Shown here one piece after another: positions 1 through 5,978 of a stretch of DNA of 33,888 bases. Position 1 is the first letter of the stretch; every line of letters starts with the position of its first letter. The DNA lies in NCBI GenBank assembly GCA_964385465.1, contig CAYLPJ010000063.1:1-33888 (forward strand), given 5' to 3'. The notes under the pieces are model-generated. The model was not told where the DNA came from. It was given only the letters and a program-made list of their open reading frames with translations, and made no database searches. The stretch comes from CAYLPJ01 sp964385465 (lineage in GTDB: Bacteria; Planctomycetota; Phycisphaerae; SM23-33). The position numbers were made by a program, and so were the translations under genes.

Positions 1-2
1 AG

Positions 3-122
3 ACTTCCGGCAAGACGCCATCCGCGACGATCTACGCCGCAATGACGCGCGAGATAGCCGCCAAAGGCGATGCCGCCCGTTTCTGCAAGGTGGCGCGGGG
101 CAAGTTTGAGCTCGCCCGTTAA
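3..122 (+). CDS. HARE-HTH (HB1/ASXL-type winged helix) protein, C-terminal end only
   Basis: An open frame enters from the left edge and stops at TAA 120-122, giving 39 visible residues. The stretch SGKTPSATIYAAMTREIA, followed by a closing GKFELAR, matches the HARE-HTH (HB1, ASXL, restriction endonuclease HTH) domain, which is common at the C-terminus of small planctomycete proteins and predicted to bind DNA. The domain ends a few residues before the stop, so only the N-terminal part of the protein is missing. Assignment rests on motif recall; the role of the whole protein cannot be inferred. Confidence 0.75.
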   Translation, partial: TSGKTPSATIYAAMTREIAAKGDAARFCKVARGKFELAR

Positions 123-722
123 GGACGGCGTCAACCTGCCACCCCCCCCCCCGGTCCGCCCCCGGCCGGGGTGCTCTTCGGCCTGATCCCGCTATCCTTC
201 TGCCCGAACGGTCCCGGTCTCCGTCAATGCTGCCCAGCCGACGCCAGGGTACGCCTGCGTAGGTCGGGAATTGCCCGTCAGGCTGCCAGCCTGCGCCATG
301 AACATACGGCCGGGGGCGCGCAGTGCCAAAAGTGCCAAAAGGGTCCCGTCGGAAGGCTTCTGGCACTTTTGGCACTGCGTCACTGCGGTCCCCCGCGAAA
401 AAACCGGACAGCGCAAACAAATTCTGCCTATGGGTGCGGCTGGTTCCGCTGCAGTCTCTTGCGCCAAGGTCCGGGAAGGAACCGTGTACTTCTTTTCGTC
501 GCCAGAAAGTGAAAAAAGGTCGGGAATTGTGAAGGGAGTCCGACTTCGTAGGGCAGGTCACTGCTGACAGTTCTCCTTAGCGGGGCCAGCAGCCTGGGCG
601 GACTCCTCTTGTCCGCCATTGCCGACTTGCCCAGCGGGGCTGTGACCATCCGTCTACTCGCGTTTCTGGCTGCTGTTCCGGCCTGAATCCGAAGAATGCT
701 TCAAGTTAGCATTGGCTGTCAT
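123..722. other. 600-base intergenic region without a credible gene
   Basis: Several short open frames exist on both strands, but none has a recognisable domain, a convincing ribosome binding site or coherent composition. Visible structure: an 11-C homopolymer at 142-152, a 12-base CCCCGGCCGGGG palindrome at 160-171, and a long inverted repeat at 321-377 (separate entry). No tRNA or rRNA is seen. It could hold a decayed gene or the 3' regions of the two flanking transcription units, which converge here. Confidence 0.6.
321..377. repeat. 21-bp imperfect inverted repeat (long hairpin)
   Basis: The left arm 321-341 and right arm 357-377 are reverse complements with one mismatch and a 15-base spacer. 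Each arm holds a doubled GTGCCAAAA-type unit, so the arms are also internally repetitive. As RNA this is a very stable stem on either strand. There is no U-tract, so it is not a classical intrinsic terminator. It could be a REP-like extragenic palindrome, a bidirectional mRNA 3' structure between convergent units, or a non-autonomous element. Confidence 0.7.
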
Positions 723-723
723 G

Positions 724-1554
724 CTACTGAAGCAGCAGCAGGCTCAGGGCCATGACGACCATGCCGGCAAGCAGGCCGTAGAGCGAATCGTGGCCTTTGC
801 CGTAGGCACGGGAGGTCGGCAGCAGTTCATCAAGCGAGATGTAGACCATGATGCCGCCCACGCCCCCGAATAGAGCGCCCATGACGCCGGGGCCGAGGAA
901 TGGTCGCAGGGCCAGGTAGCCCAGCAGAGCACCCACCGGCTCGGCCAGGCCCGACAGCAGCGAGTATGTGAAGGCCCTGCGCCGGTTGCCTGTGGCGAAG
1001 TAAATCGGCACGGAGACGCTGATGCCCTCGGGGATGTTGTGAAGCGCAATAGCCACCGCGATGGCGATGCCCAGGGCAGGATCATCCAGCGCCGCGAGAA
1101 AAGTCGCGAGCCCCTCCGGGAAGTTGTGGATGGCGATGGCCAGGGCGGTGAACAGCCCCATCCGGTGGAGCTTGGCCGGCGTGGTATGCAGGAACGCTTG
1201 CGGCGAAGCTCCCTCATGTACCGCCTCGATCTGCCCGCCCGTGCGGACCTCGTGCGGATTCTCAGCCGAGGGAATCAGGCGGTCAATCACCAGGATCAGC
1301 ACGATTCCCCCGAAGAAGGCCACGGTCGCCCACCAGTTGCCGCCGCTCTCGCCGTTGGACACGCCCAGGCTCTCGGCCGCCTTGGGCAGAATCTCCACGA
1401 ACGAGACATAGAGCATGACGCCGGCGGAAAACCCCGTCGCGACCGACAGGAAGCGATAGTTCGTCCGCTTGGCGAAGAATGCGATGGCACTGCCGATGCC
1501 TGTCGACAGGCCCGCGAAGGCAGTCAGTCCCAATGCGAACCAGAAGTTGTCCAT
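724..1554 (-). CDS. zupT: ZIP-family divalent metal transporter (ZupT-like)
   Basis: This 276-residue inner-membrane protein probably imports zinc and other divalent metals such as iron or manganese. It has about eight hydrophobic segments. The family metal-site motifs are present: HNFPEG (H143, E147), HNIPEG (H172, E176) and SGLAEPVG (E205). A His-containing cytoplasmic loop lies around residues 100-130. Length is close to E. coli ZupT (257). The start is ATG 1554 because GGGAGG lies just upstream; an upstream in-frame ATG adds 37 residues of no membrane character that overlap the amidase. It lies 61 bases after the amidase and is probably co-transcribed. Substrate preference cannot be read from sequence. 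Confidence 0.93.
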   Translation of the reverse strand: MDNFWFALGLTAFAGLSTGIGSAIAFFAKRTNYRFLSVATGFSAGVMLYVSFVEILPKAAESLGVSNGESGGNWWATVAFFGGIVLILVIDRLIPSAENPHEVRTGGQIEAVHEGASPQAFLHTTPAKLHRMGLFTALAIAIHNFPEGLATFLAALDDPALGIAIAVAIALHNIPEGISVSVPIYFATGNRRRAFTYSLLSGLAEPVGALLGYLALRPFLGPGVMGALFGGVGGIMVYISLDELLPTSRAYGKGHDSLYGLLAGMVVMALSLLLLQ

Positions 1555-1573
1555 ACAATCCTCCCAGCCATTC

Positions 1574-1591
1574 ATCGGCCAGATGGCCGAT
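1574..1591. promoter_or_regulatory. Perfect 8-bp dyad between amidase and zupT
   Basis: ATCGGCCA (1574-1581) and TGGCCGAT (1584-1591) form a perfect palindrome with a 2-base centre, immediately upstream of the zupT ribosome binding site on the minus strand. It may be an RNA hairpin modulating zupT translation or an operator for a metal regulator. It does not resemble the AT-rich Zur box. Confidence 0.4.
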
Positions 1592-1615
1592 TCCGGTGCA
1601 GCCTGCCGTCTTCTA

Positions 1616-2539
1616 TCACGGCTGCCTGAGGAATGAATCGATACCCTCGGCAACGCAACGGGCAAGCTTCTTCCGTACGGCGTCCTGGCGAAGCATCATA
1701 GCTTCTTGCCGATTCGATAGATACCCAAGCTCCACCAGGATGGCCGGGCACTGCGTTTGAACCAGGACACGGTAGTTTGCTGTCCTGACGCCTCGGCAGT
1801 CCAGGCCGCTGCCGGAATCCAGGCTTCGGATGACTGCTTTGGCGGTGGCATGGGAATCCACCGAAGCGCCCCGGCAGACGTAGACGGTGAAACCCCGGGC
1901 ATCACGGTTGGCGGCCGAGTCGGCGTGAATGCTGACGAACAGATCGGCGTTGCGGCGATTGGCGATCTCGGCTCGCTCGTCCAATCCAAGGAATACGTCC
2001 GTCTGCCGTGTCAGTATGACCTCATGCCCGGCCTGGCGCAGCAGCCGGGCGATTTCGAGGGATACCGGCAGGACAACGTCCTTCTCCATCAGGCCGATCG
2101 GACTGATCGCGCCGGGGTCTTTGCCGCCGTGACCGGGGTCGATGACGATTCGACGGCCTTTAACCGGAGGAGGTTTCACGGCAACAGGCAGTGGTTTCAG
2201 GGTAGCTCGTATATGCCCCTCAAGCGATGCCGGCACGAACAGGACGCCCCTGATCCGCACGAAACCGCCTCTTGGCCCGACGGCCTTGCCGTTGACGTAG
2301 GCCTGACCGCCGGGATCATGAAACAGCGTCACGGAGTTGACGGCGTTGCGCAACGAGACCACAGCGCCGCTATCCGCATCGACCGTCAGTCCCAGCCGAT
2401 ACGCCAACTGCTGGGCGCTGATCACGTTCTCCGGGGCCGGCAAGATGTCATGACCCATCTGAACCGGTGCCGATGGCTGGCAGCCGACGATGGCCGCAGC
2501 CAAGGCGACAAGGATTCCTCCGCAGGTCAGGCGTCCCAC
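1616..2539 (-). CDS. N-acetylmuramoyl-L-alanine amidase (Amidase_3), lipoprotein
   Basis: This 307-residue enzyme cleaves the lactyl-L-Ala bond of peptidoglycan. A signal peptide ends in a lipobox, IVGC (C20), so it is probably membrane-anchored outside the cytoplasm. Residues 35-115 resemble a copper-amine-oxidase-N-type domain, common in wall hydrolases. The zinc catalytic domain spans about 128-305, with IDPGHGGKDPG (H137), E152, VSIHAD (H205) and VELGYLSN (E270), all key residues in place. I chose GTG 2539 because GAGGAG lies 6 bases upstream; the TTG at 2545 abuts that site. It has an intact active site and likely acts in wall turnover or division. Confidence 0.92.
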   Translation of the reverse strand: MGRLTCGGILVALAAAIVGCQPSAPVQMGHDILPAPENVISAQQLAYRLGLTVDADSGAVVSLRNAVNSVTLFHDPGGQAYVNGKAVGPRGGFVRIRGVLFVPASLEGHIRATLKPLPVAVKPPPVKGRRIVIDPGHGGKDPGAISPIGLMEKDVVLPVSLEIARLLRQAGHEVILTRQTDVFLGLDERAEIANRRNADLFVSIHADSAANRDARGFTVYVCRGASVDSHATAKAVIRSLDSGSGLDCRGVRTANYRVLVQTQCPAILVELGYLSNRQEAMMLRQDAVRKKLARCVAEGIDSFLRQP

Positions 2540-2652
2540 TTGCAACTCCTCATATAGTGCAGTTCATGCCTGCACGTGGTTTTTCTTCGACTTCTACTTG
2601 CCCAAAGCCGGGCACACTCAGTGGATATACTTCCACTTATTCTTCCTTCATC

Positions 2653-2668
2653 GTGGATATTCCTCAGG
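2653..2668 (+). repeat. Left 16-bp inverted repeat of the IS element
   Basis: GTGGATATTCCTCAGG is the perfect reverse complement of 4648-4663. A related GTGGATAT occurs just outside at 2621-2628. A match of this length flanking a transposase gene is unlikely by chance. Confidence 0.8.
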
Positions 2669-2698
2669 GGGCGCAGCCCGTCGACTCGGGCCTGACCT

Positions 2699-2710
2699 TG
2701 TGCGAAAATC
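2699..2710 (+). repeat. Left copy of 12-bp direct repeat
   Basis: TGTGCGAAAATC is repeated exactly at 4677-4688 on the other side of the transposase. It could be the core/target sequence shared by both ends of an IS110-type insertion or a duplicated flank. Confidence 0.6.
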
Positions 2711-2845
2711 TTCTCAAAAACCGCTTTTCGCTGGAGTCGGGCACAAGGGCGGGCCGAGGGGCGGGGACCATACGGGCCGACAGCCTGGGCAAATTGCTCT
2801 TGGCCGAGCACCCAGGCCGCCGGCCCCTTACGGAGACCCTGTTCT

Positions 2846-3226
2846 ATGCCAAAGTACTTCCTTCCGCAACCCCAGCGCGTGCGACGGATCGAAAAATCCT
2901 TCGCATGGATCGACCACCGGCTGCTCCGCAGCGGCTTTTTGCCGGTCATGACGCACCAGGATCAAAGCCTGTATCTGTTCCTGGTCCTGGCCGCCGATCG
3001 CAACGGCGTGAGCTTCTACCGCAAGGAGAAGATCTGCGATTGCCTCGGCCTGGACTTCCAGCAGTTCGAGGTCGCCAAAGACCGGCTGATCGGCATGGGC
3101 CTCATCGCCTTCCAGCCCTACAGCATCCTGTCGCCCAACGGCTTCTACCAGGTGCTCCCGGTGGACGGCCAGCCGCCGGACTTCGCCGGGCAACTGTCCA
3201 AGCTGACGGCAACCAAACCGACCTGA
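2846..3226 (+). CDS. Small winged-helix-like protein carried by the IS element
   Basis: A 126-residue soluble protein. Residues 15-110 (SFAWIDHRLLRSGFL, then LYLFLVLAADRNGVSFYRKE, then EVAKDRLIGMGLIAFQPY) fit a winged helix-turn-helix resembling replication-initiator N-termini. I recall related small HTH proteins beside transposases in delta-proteobacteria and planctomycetes, but no function is established. ATG 2846 is preceded by GGAG about 12 bases upstream. It lies between the left inverted repeat and the transposase, 211 bases upstream of the latter. It may regulate transposase expression or be a passenger. Confidence is high that it encodes protein and moderate on the fold. Confidence 0.7.
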   Translation: MPKYFLPQPQRVRRIEKSFAWIDHRLLRSGFLPVMTHQDQSLYLFLVLAADRNGVSFYRKEKICDCLGLDFQQFEVAKDRLIGMGLIAFQPYSILSPNGFYQVLPVDGQPPDFAGQLSKLTATKPT

Positions 3227-3437
3227 CCTTCGCACACACATTCGATCAGGGCATAGGCGGCGATTCGCTCCTTGAGGTTCGGCCTCGTACGAAAGACTGC
3301 CGCGCCCTGGCCCTTCTCAGAAGGCCGCGTATGAGCTGGTTGGGGACCCCGTGCGGGGAACGCCCCGGATCACCAATGAGGTTGCGGACTGAGATCGTGC
3401 CGGGAGCCCTCGATTGAAAGCAAACAGGAAAACACCC
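3227..3437 (+). ncRNA. Candidate bridge-RNA (bRNA/seekRNA) region upstream of transposase
   Basis: This 211-base non-coding stretch sits directly upstream of an IS110 transposase, where IS110-group elements encode the structured bridge RNA that pairs with target and donor DNA. It contains stem-forming GC blocks around 3343-3372 (GGGGACCCC, then CCCCGTGCGGGG). Position and length (about 180-200 nt expected) fit. Guide loops cannot be assigned by eye, so this is an inference from context. Confidence 0.4.
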
Positions 3438-4652
3438 ATGAAAGCCAAACCCACACGATTCTGCGGCATCGACATCGGCAAGCAAAAGCACGTGGCCTGC
3501 GTCATCGACGCCGAGGGCAAGCCGCTGGTCCGCTCCCAGTCCTTCCTCAATGACGCCCAGGGATATCAACTGATCCTGGCTCGTCTCCAGCAGCTCGGCG
3601 GACCGGCGAAGGTTCTCATCGGCATGGAGGCCACAGGGCACTACTGGTACGCCCTGCACGACTTCCTGACCCGGCAAGGCTATCGCGTCGCCGTGCTCAA
3701 TCCCATCCAGACCGCCCAGCAGGCGGCTATGGGCATCCGCAAGAACAAGACCGACCGCATCGACGCCCGTCACATCGCCGTCCTGATCAAGAATGACGGA
3801 CATCGGCCGGCCCTGGTCCCCGGCGAACTGGCCATGACCTGCCGGCAACTGACCCGTCTGCGGTACTCCCTCATCCGCCAGGGATCGAGGATCAAGCAAC
3901 TGCTGTGGTCGCGGCTCCAGCCCGTCTGGCCGGAATACGAAGGACTCTTCGCCGACCCGTTCAGCCCTACCGGCCGAAAGCTCCTGGCCGTTGCTCCCAC
4001 GCCGGCGGACGTGTTGGCCATGGAGCCCGAAGCGATGAGCGAACTCATCCGGCGGGCTTCCCACGGCAAGTTCGCAGATGCCAAGGCCCGGCAGATCCTG
4101 CAATCCGCCCAGACCTCCGTCGGCATGCGGCGAGGGCTGACTGGCGCCCGGCTTGGCATTCAGACGCTCTTGACCACGCTGGATGCCCTGCGACCGATCC
4201 GGCAACAACTGGAAGCGGACATCGCCGGCCTGGCCGATCAACTGCCGCGGCATGTGCTTACGTTGCCGGGCGCCAACGCCATCCGGGCCGTCAGCCTCTA
4301 CGGCGAGACCGACCCGATCACCAACTTCCCGTCGCCAGACCAACTTGTCGCCTTCGCCGGCCTGGATTGCGTTGTATTCCAGACCGGCCAGTACGAGGCA
4401 CCTCGCCGACGCATCGGAAAACGCGGCTCCCCGTTCCTTCGCCAGACGCTTTGGGGCATGGCCAGTATCGCCATCCGCACGGAAGGCCCGCTGCGGGAGT
4501 TCTACCTCCGCAAGCGACGGGCCGGCCTGCACTACCTGGCGATTGTCACTGCCGTAGCCGTCAAGGTGTGCCGCATCAGTTGGCGCATCCTTACTGACGA
4601 ACGCGACTACGTGCCGTCCGCCTGTCCAACTCGAACAGTTCCCCTGTCCTGA
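3438..4652 (+). CDS. IS110-family transposase (DEDD/Tnp_20 recombinase)
   Basis: A 404-residue site-specific recombinase that mobilises its own element. The N-terminal RuvC-like DEDD domain shows CGIDIGKQKH (Asp), GMEATGHYW (Glu) and KNKTDRIDARHIA (Asp pair). A central helical region leads to the C-terminal Tnp_20 domain (LTLPGANAIRAVSLYGE through GKRGSPFLRQTLW), which carries the conserved catalytic Ser in the RGSPFLR motif. The length is normal and no frameshift is seen, so it may be active. ATG 3438 follows AGGAA; a TTG at 3414 would add 8 residues. The stop overlaps the right 16-bp inverted repeat. Confidence 0.95.
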   Translation: MKAKPTRFCGIDIGKQKHVACVIDAEGKPLVRSQSFLNDAQGYQLILARLQQLGGPAKVLIGMEATGHYWYALHDFLTRQGYRVAVLNPIQTAQQAAMGIRKNKTDRIDARHIAVLIKNDGHRPALVPGELAMTCRQLTRLRYSLIRQGSRIKQLLWSRLQPVWPEYEGLFADPFSPTGRKLLAVAPTPADVLAMEPEAMSELIRRASHGKFADAKARQILQSAQTSVGMRRGLTGARLGIQTLLTTLDALRPIRQQLEADIAGLADQLPRHVLTLPGANAIRAVSLYGETDPITNFPSPDQLVAFAGLDCVVFQTGQYEAPRRRIGKRGSPFLRQTLWGMASIAIRTEGPLREFYLRKRRAGLHYLAIVTAVAVKVCRISWRILTDERDYVPSACPTRTVPLS

Positions 4653-4663
4653 GGAATATCCAC
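4648..4663 (-). repeat. Right 16-bp inverted repeat of the IS element
   Basis: CCTGAGGAATATCCAC is the exact reverse complement of 2653-2668. It overlaps the last codons and stop of the transposase gene. Confidence 0.8.
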
Positions 4664-4676
4664 TTGTCAAAAATCG

Positions 4677-4688
4677 TGTGCGAAAATC
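4677..4688 (+). repeat. Right copy of 12-bp direct repeat
   Basis: TGTGCGAAAATC repeats 2699-2710 exactly, 13 bases beyond the right inverted repeat. The two copies may mark the true IS110 ends or its core sequence. Confidence 0.6.
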
Positions 4689-4789
4689 CTAACGATTCAC
4701 GCTTGACTGCAAATAGCTGGTCTTTCTTGAACGAAAGCTACTGTCGCCAGCCTGCCGGCATAGCGACGGGGTCTGGTTGGTCAGCCAAA

Positions 4790-4835
4790 AATCTTCAAGA
4801 TTGCGCTTGACCGGATGTTCGGCACGCCGTACATT
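4790..4835 (+). promoter_or_regulatory. Promoter and candidate operator of the iron operon
   Basis: TTGACC (4807-4812) and TACATT (4830-4835) are spaced 17 bases, a good sigma-70-type promoter, about 80 bases before the DtxR-FeoA start. A perfect dyad AATCTT-C-AAGATT (4790-4802) ends 4 bases before the -35 box. It is a candidate site for the DtxR-type protein encoded first in the operon, though it does not match the known DtxR or MntR boxes. Confidence 0.55.
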
Positions 4836-4915
4836 ATGCGCCTCAGTGAATATAGCGCCTGCAGAAGGCACCGTCAAGCGGCAGTTGTGACAACCTGATC
4901 GAGAGGCAAGGACTG

Positions 4916-5680
4916 ATGACGGATTCTGTTCAGATTGATCTCAGCGCGAGCTTGGAGGACTACCTCGAGGCAATCTTCCGGATCGTGCAGAAGAAGTCGG
5001 CCGCGCGGGCCAGGGACATCGGCAAGCGGCTGAAGGTCAGCCGGTCGTCGGTGACCGGGGCGCTGCACGCTTTGGCCGAGCGCGAGTTGATTAACTACGC
5101 GCCCTACGACGTGATCACGCTGACCGACAAAGGCCGGGTCGTGGCCGAGGATGTGGTCCGGCGGCACGAGGTGTTGCGGGATTTCTTCGTGAAGGTGCTG
5201 GCCATCGACCGCAAGGACGCCGACGCGGCCGCGTGCAAGATGGAGCACGCGATCCCCGAGGCGATTCTCGAGCGGTTCGTCGAGTTCGTCGAGTTCGTCG
5301 AGCGGTGCCCGCGTGGTGGGTCGAAGTGGATCAAGGGCTTCGGCTACTACTGCGACAACGACAGCCAGACGGGCAACTGCGAGACCTGCGTGGAACTGGT
5401 TCTGGATGACGTGAGGAGCAAAACAATGGACAAGGCTGCGGATACGCAGACAAAGGCCAGCCTCGCCGAGATGAAGCCGGGCGACAAGGCTGCCATTGTG
5501 AAGATCACGGGGACGGGCAGCATCCGCCGCCGGCTGCTGGATATGGGCGCGACGGCCGGGACGCTGGTCGAGGTGGAGCGCGTGGCTCCGCTGGGCGACC
5601 CCATCGAGGTAAAGATCAAGGGCTACCACCTGACGCTCCGCAAGGAAGAGGCCGAGCGCATCGAAGTCAAGGCCATCTAG
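4916..5680 (+). CDS. DtxR/MntR-family metal-dependent regulator fused to FeoA domain
   Basis: A 254-residue regulator, probably sensing Fe(II) or Mn(II) and controlling the downstream feo genes. Residues 10-75 form the winged helix (DIGKRLKVSRSSVTGALHAL). Residues 76-130 form the metal-binding dimerisation domain, with H84/E85 and ACKMEHAIP (C107, E110, H111), matching the DtxR C-E-H ligand set. A linker holds four cysteines (C131, C146, C155, C158). Residues 183-254 form an SH3-like FeoA domain (GSIRRRLLDMGATAGTLVEV). It is first in the operon, ending 5 bases before feoA. A perfect triple 9-bp repeat at 5276-5302 encodes FVEFVEFVE. The four-Cys linker could bind zinc or an Fe-S cluster; that is inference. 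Confidence 0.92.
   Translation: MTDSVQIDLSASLEDYLEAIFRIVQKKSAARARDIGKRLKVSRSSVTGALHALAERELINYAPYDVITLTDKGRVVAEDVVRRHEVLRDFFVKVLAIDRKDADAAACKMEHAIPEAILERFVEFVEFVERCPRGGSKWIKGFGYYCDNDSQTGNCETCVELVLDDVRSKTMDKAADTQTKASLAEMKPGDKAAIVKITGTGSIRRRLLDMGATAGTLVEVERVAPLGDPIEVKIKGYHLTLRKEEAERIEVKAI
5276..5302 (+). repeat. Three perfect tandem 9-bp units inside the DtxR-FeoA gene
   Basis: TTCGTCGAG is repeated three times in frame, encoding Phe-Val-Glu three times at the end of the dimerisation helix. The unit length is a multiple of three, so slippage would lengthen or shorten the helix without breaking the frame. Confidence 0.85.
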
Positions 5681-5685
5681 CAATC

Positions 5686-5931
5686 ATGCGGCAAACCACC
5701 ATGGACAACCTGGTTCCCCTGACATCCGTTCGCGTCGGCCAGAGCGTTCGCGTCAGCCGCGTGGACGGCGGGCACGGCCTGCGGGGTCGGCTGTGCGCGA
5801 TGGGTCTGACGCCCGGGACGCCGGTGGAGGTCGTCGCCGACGGCGGCGGGCCGGTGGTGCTCAGCGTGCTGGGCAGCCGGGTGATGATCGGCCGCGGCAT
5901 GGCCGCGAAGATCATGGTGCGAGCGGTATAG
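5686..5931 (+). CDS. feoA: FeoA family protein, stand-alone
   Basis: An 81-residue SH3-like cytoplasmic protein that assists FeoB-mediated Fe(II) uptake. The family signature is clear: PLTSVRVGQSVRVSRV, then GLRGRLCAMGLTPGTPVEVV, then the final SRVMIGRGMAAKIMVR strand. Two starts are possible, ATG 5686 or ATG 5701 (MDNLVPLT); the first sits 5 bases after the preceding stop. Together with the FeoA domain of the previous gene this gives the operon two FeoA copies, which is common outside enterobacteria. Confidence 0.93.
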   Translation: MRQTTMDNLVPLTSVRVGQSVRVSRVDGGHGLRGRLCAMGLTPGTPVEVVADGGGPVVLSVLGSRVMIGRGMAAKIMVRAV

Positions 5932-5978
5932 AAGGCTTCGAGGCGACAGCGTCTCTTTTTTTGGAAGGAATGTTCGGC

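Larger units (their letters stand above)
2653..4688 (+). mobile_element. IS110-family insertion element with accessory wHTH gene
   Basis: The element holds a DEDD transposase and, upstream in the same direction, a small winged-helix-like gene. A perfect 16-bp inverted repeat brackets both genes (2653-2668 and 4648-4663); its right copy overlaps the transposase stop. A 12-bp direct repeat TGTGCGAAAATC lies at 2699-2710 and 4677-4688, offset from the inverted repeat. Subterminal inverted repeats of this length are known in the IS1111 subgroup of IS110. The exact ends are unresolved: they could be set by the inverted repeats or by the direct repeats. Confidence 0.75.

Noticed and set aside
142..171. 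C-run and CCCCGGCCGGGG palindrome as a terminator of the first gene
   Set aside because: There is no U-tract and the stem is short; the C homopolymer could also be a sequencing-sensitive site.
171..649. Several short open frames in the 600-base gap
   Set aside because: They overlap each other on both strands, cross the inverted repeat and lack homology or ribosome sites.
3246..4670. 474-codon open frame antisense to the transposase
   Set aside because: It covers an intact IS110 transposase and has no recognisable protein features; a GC-rich shadow frame.
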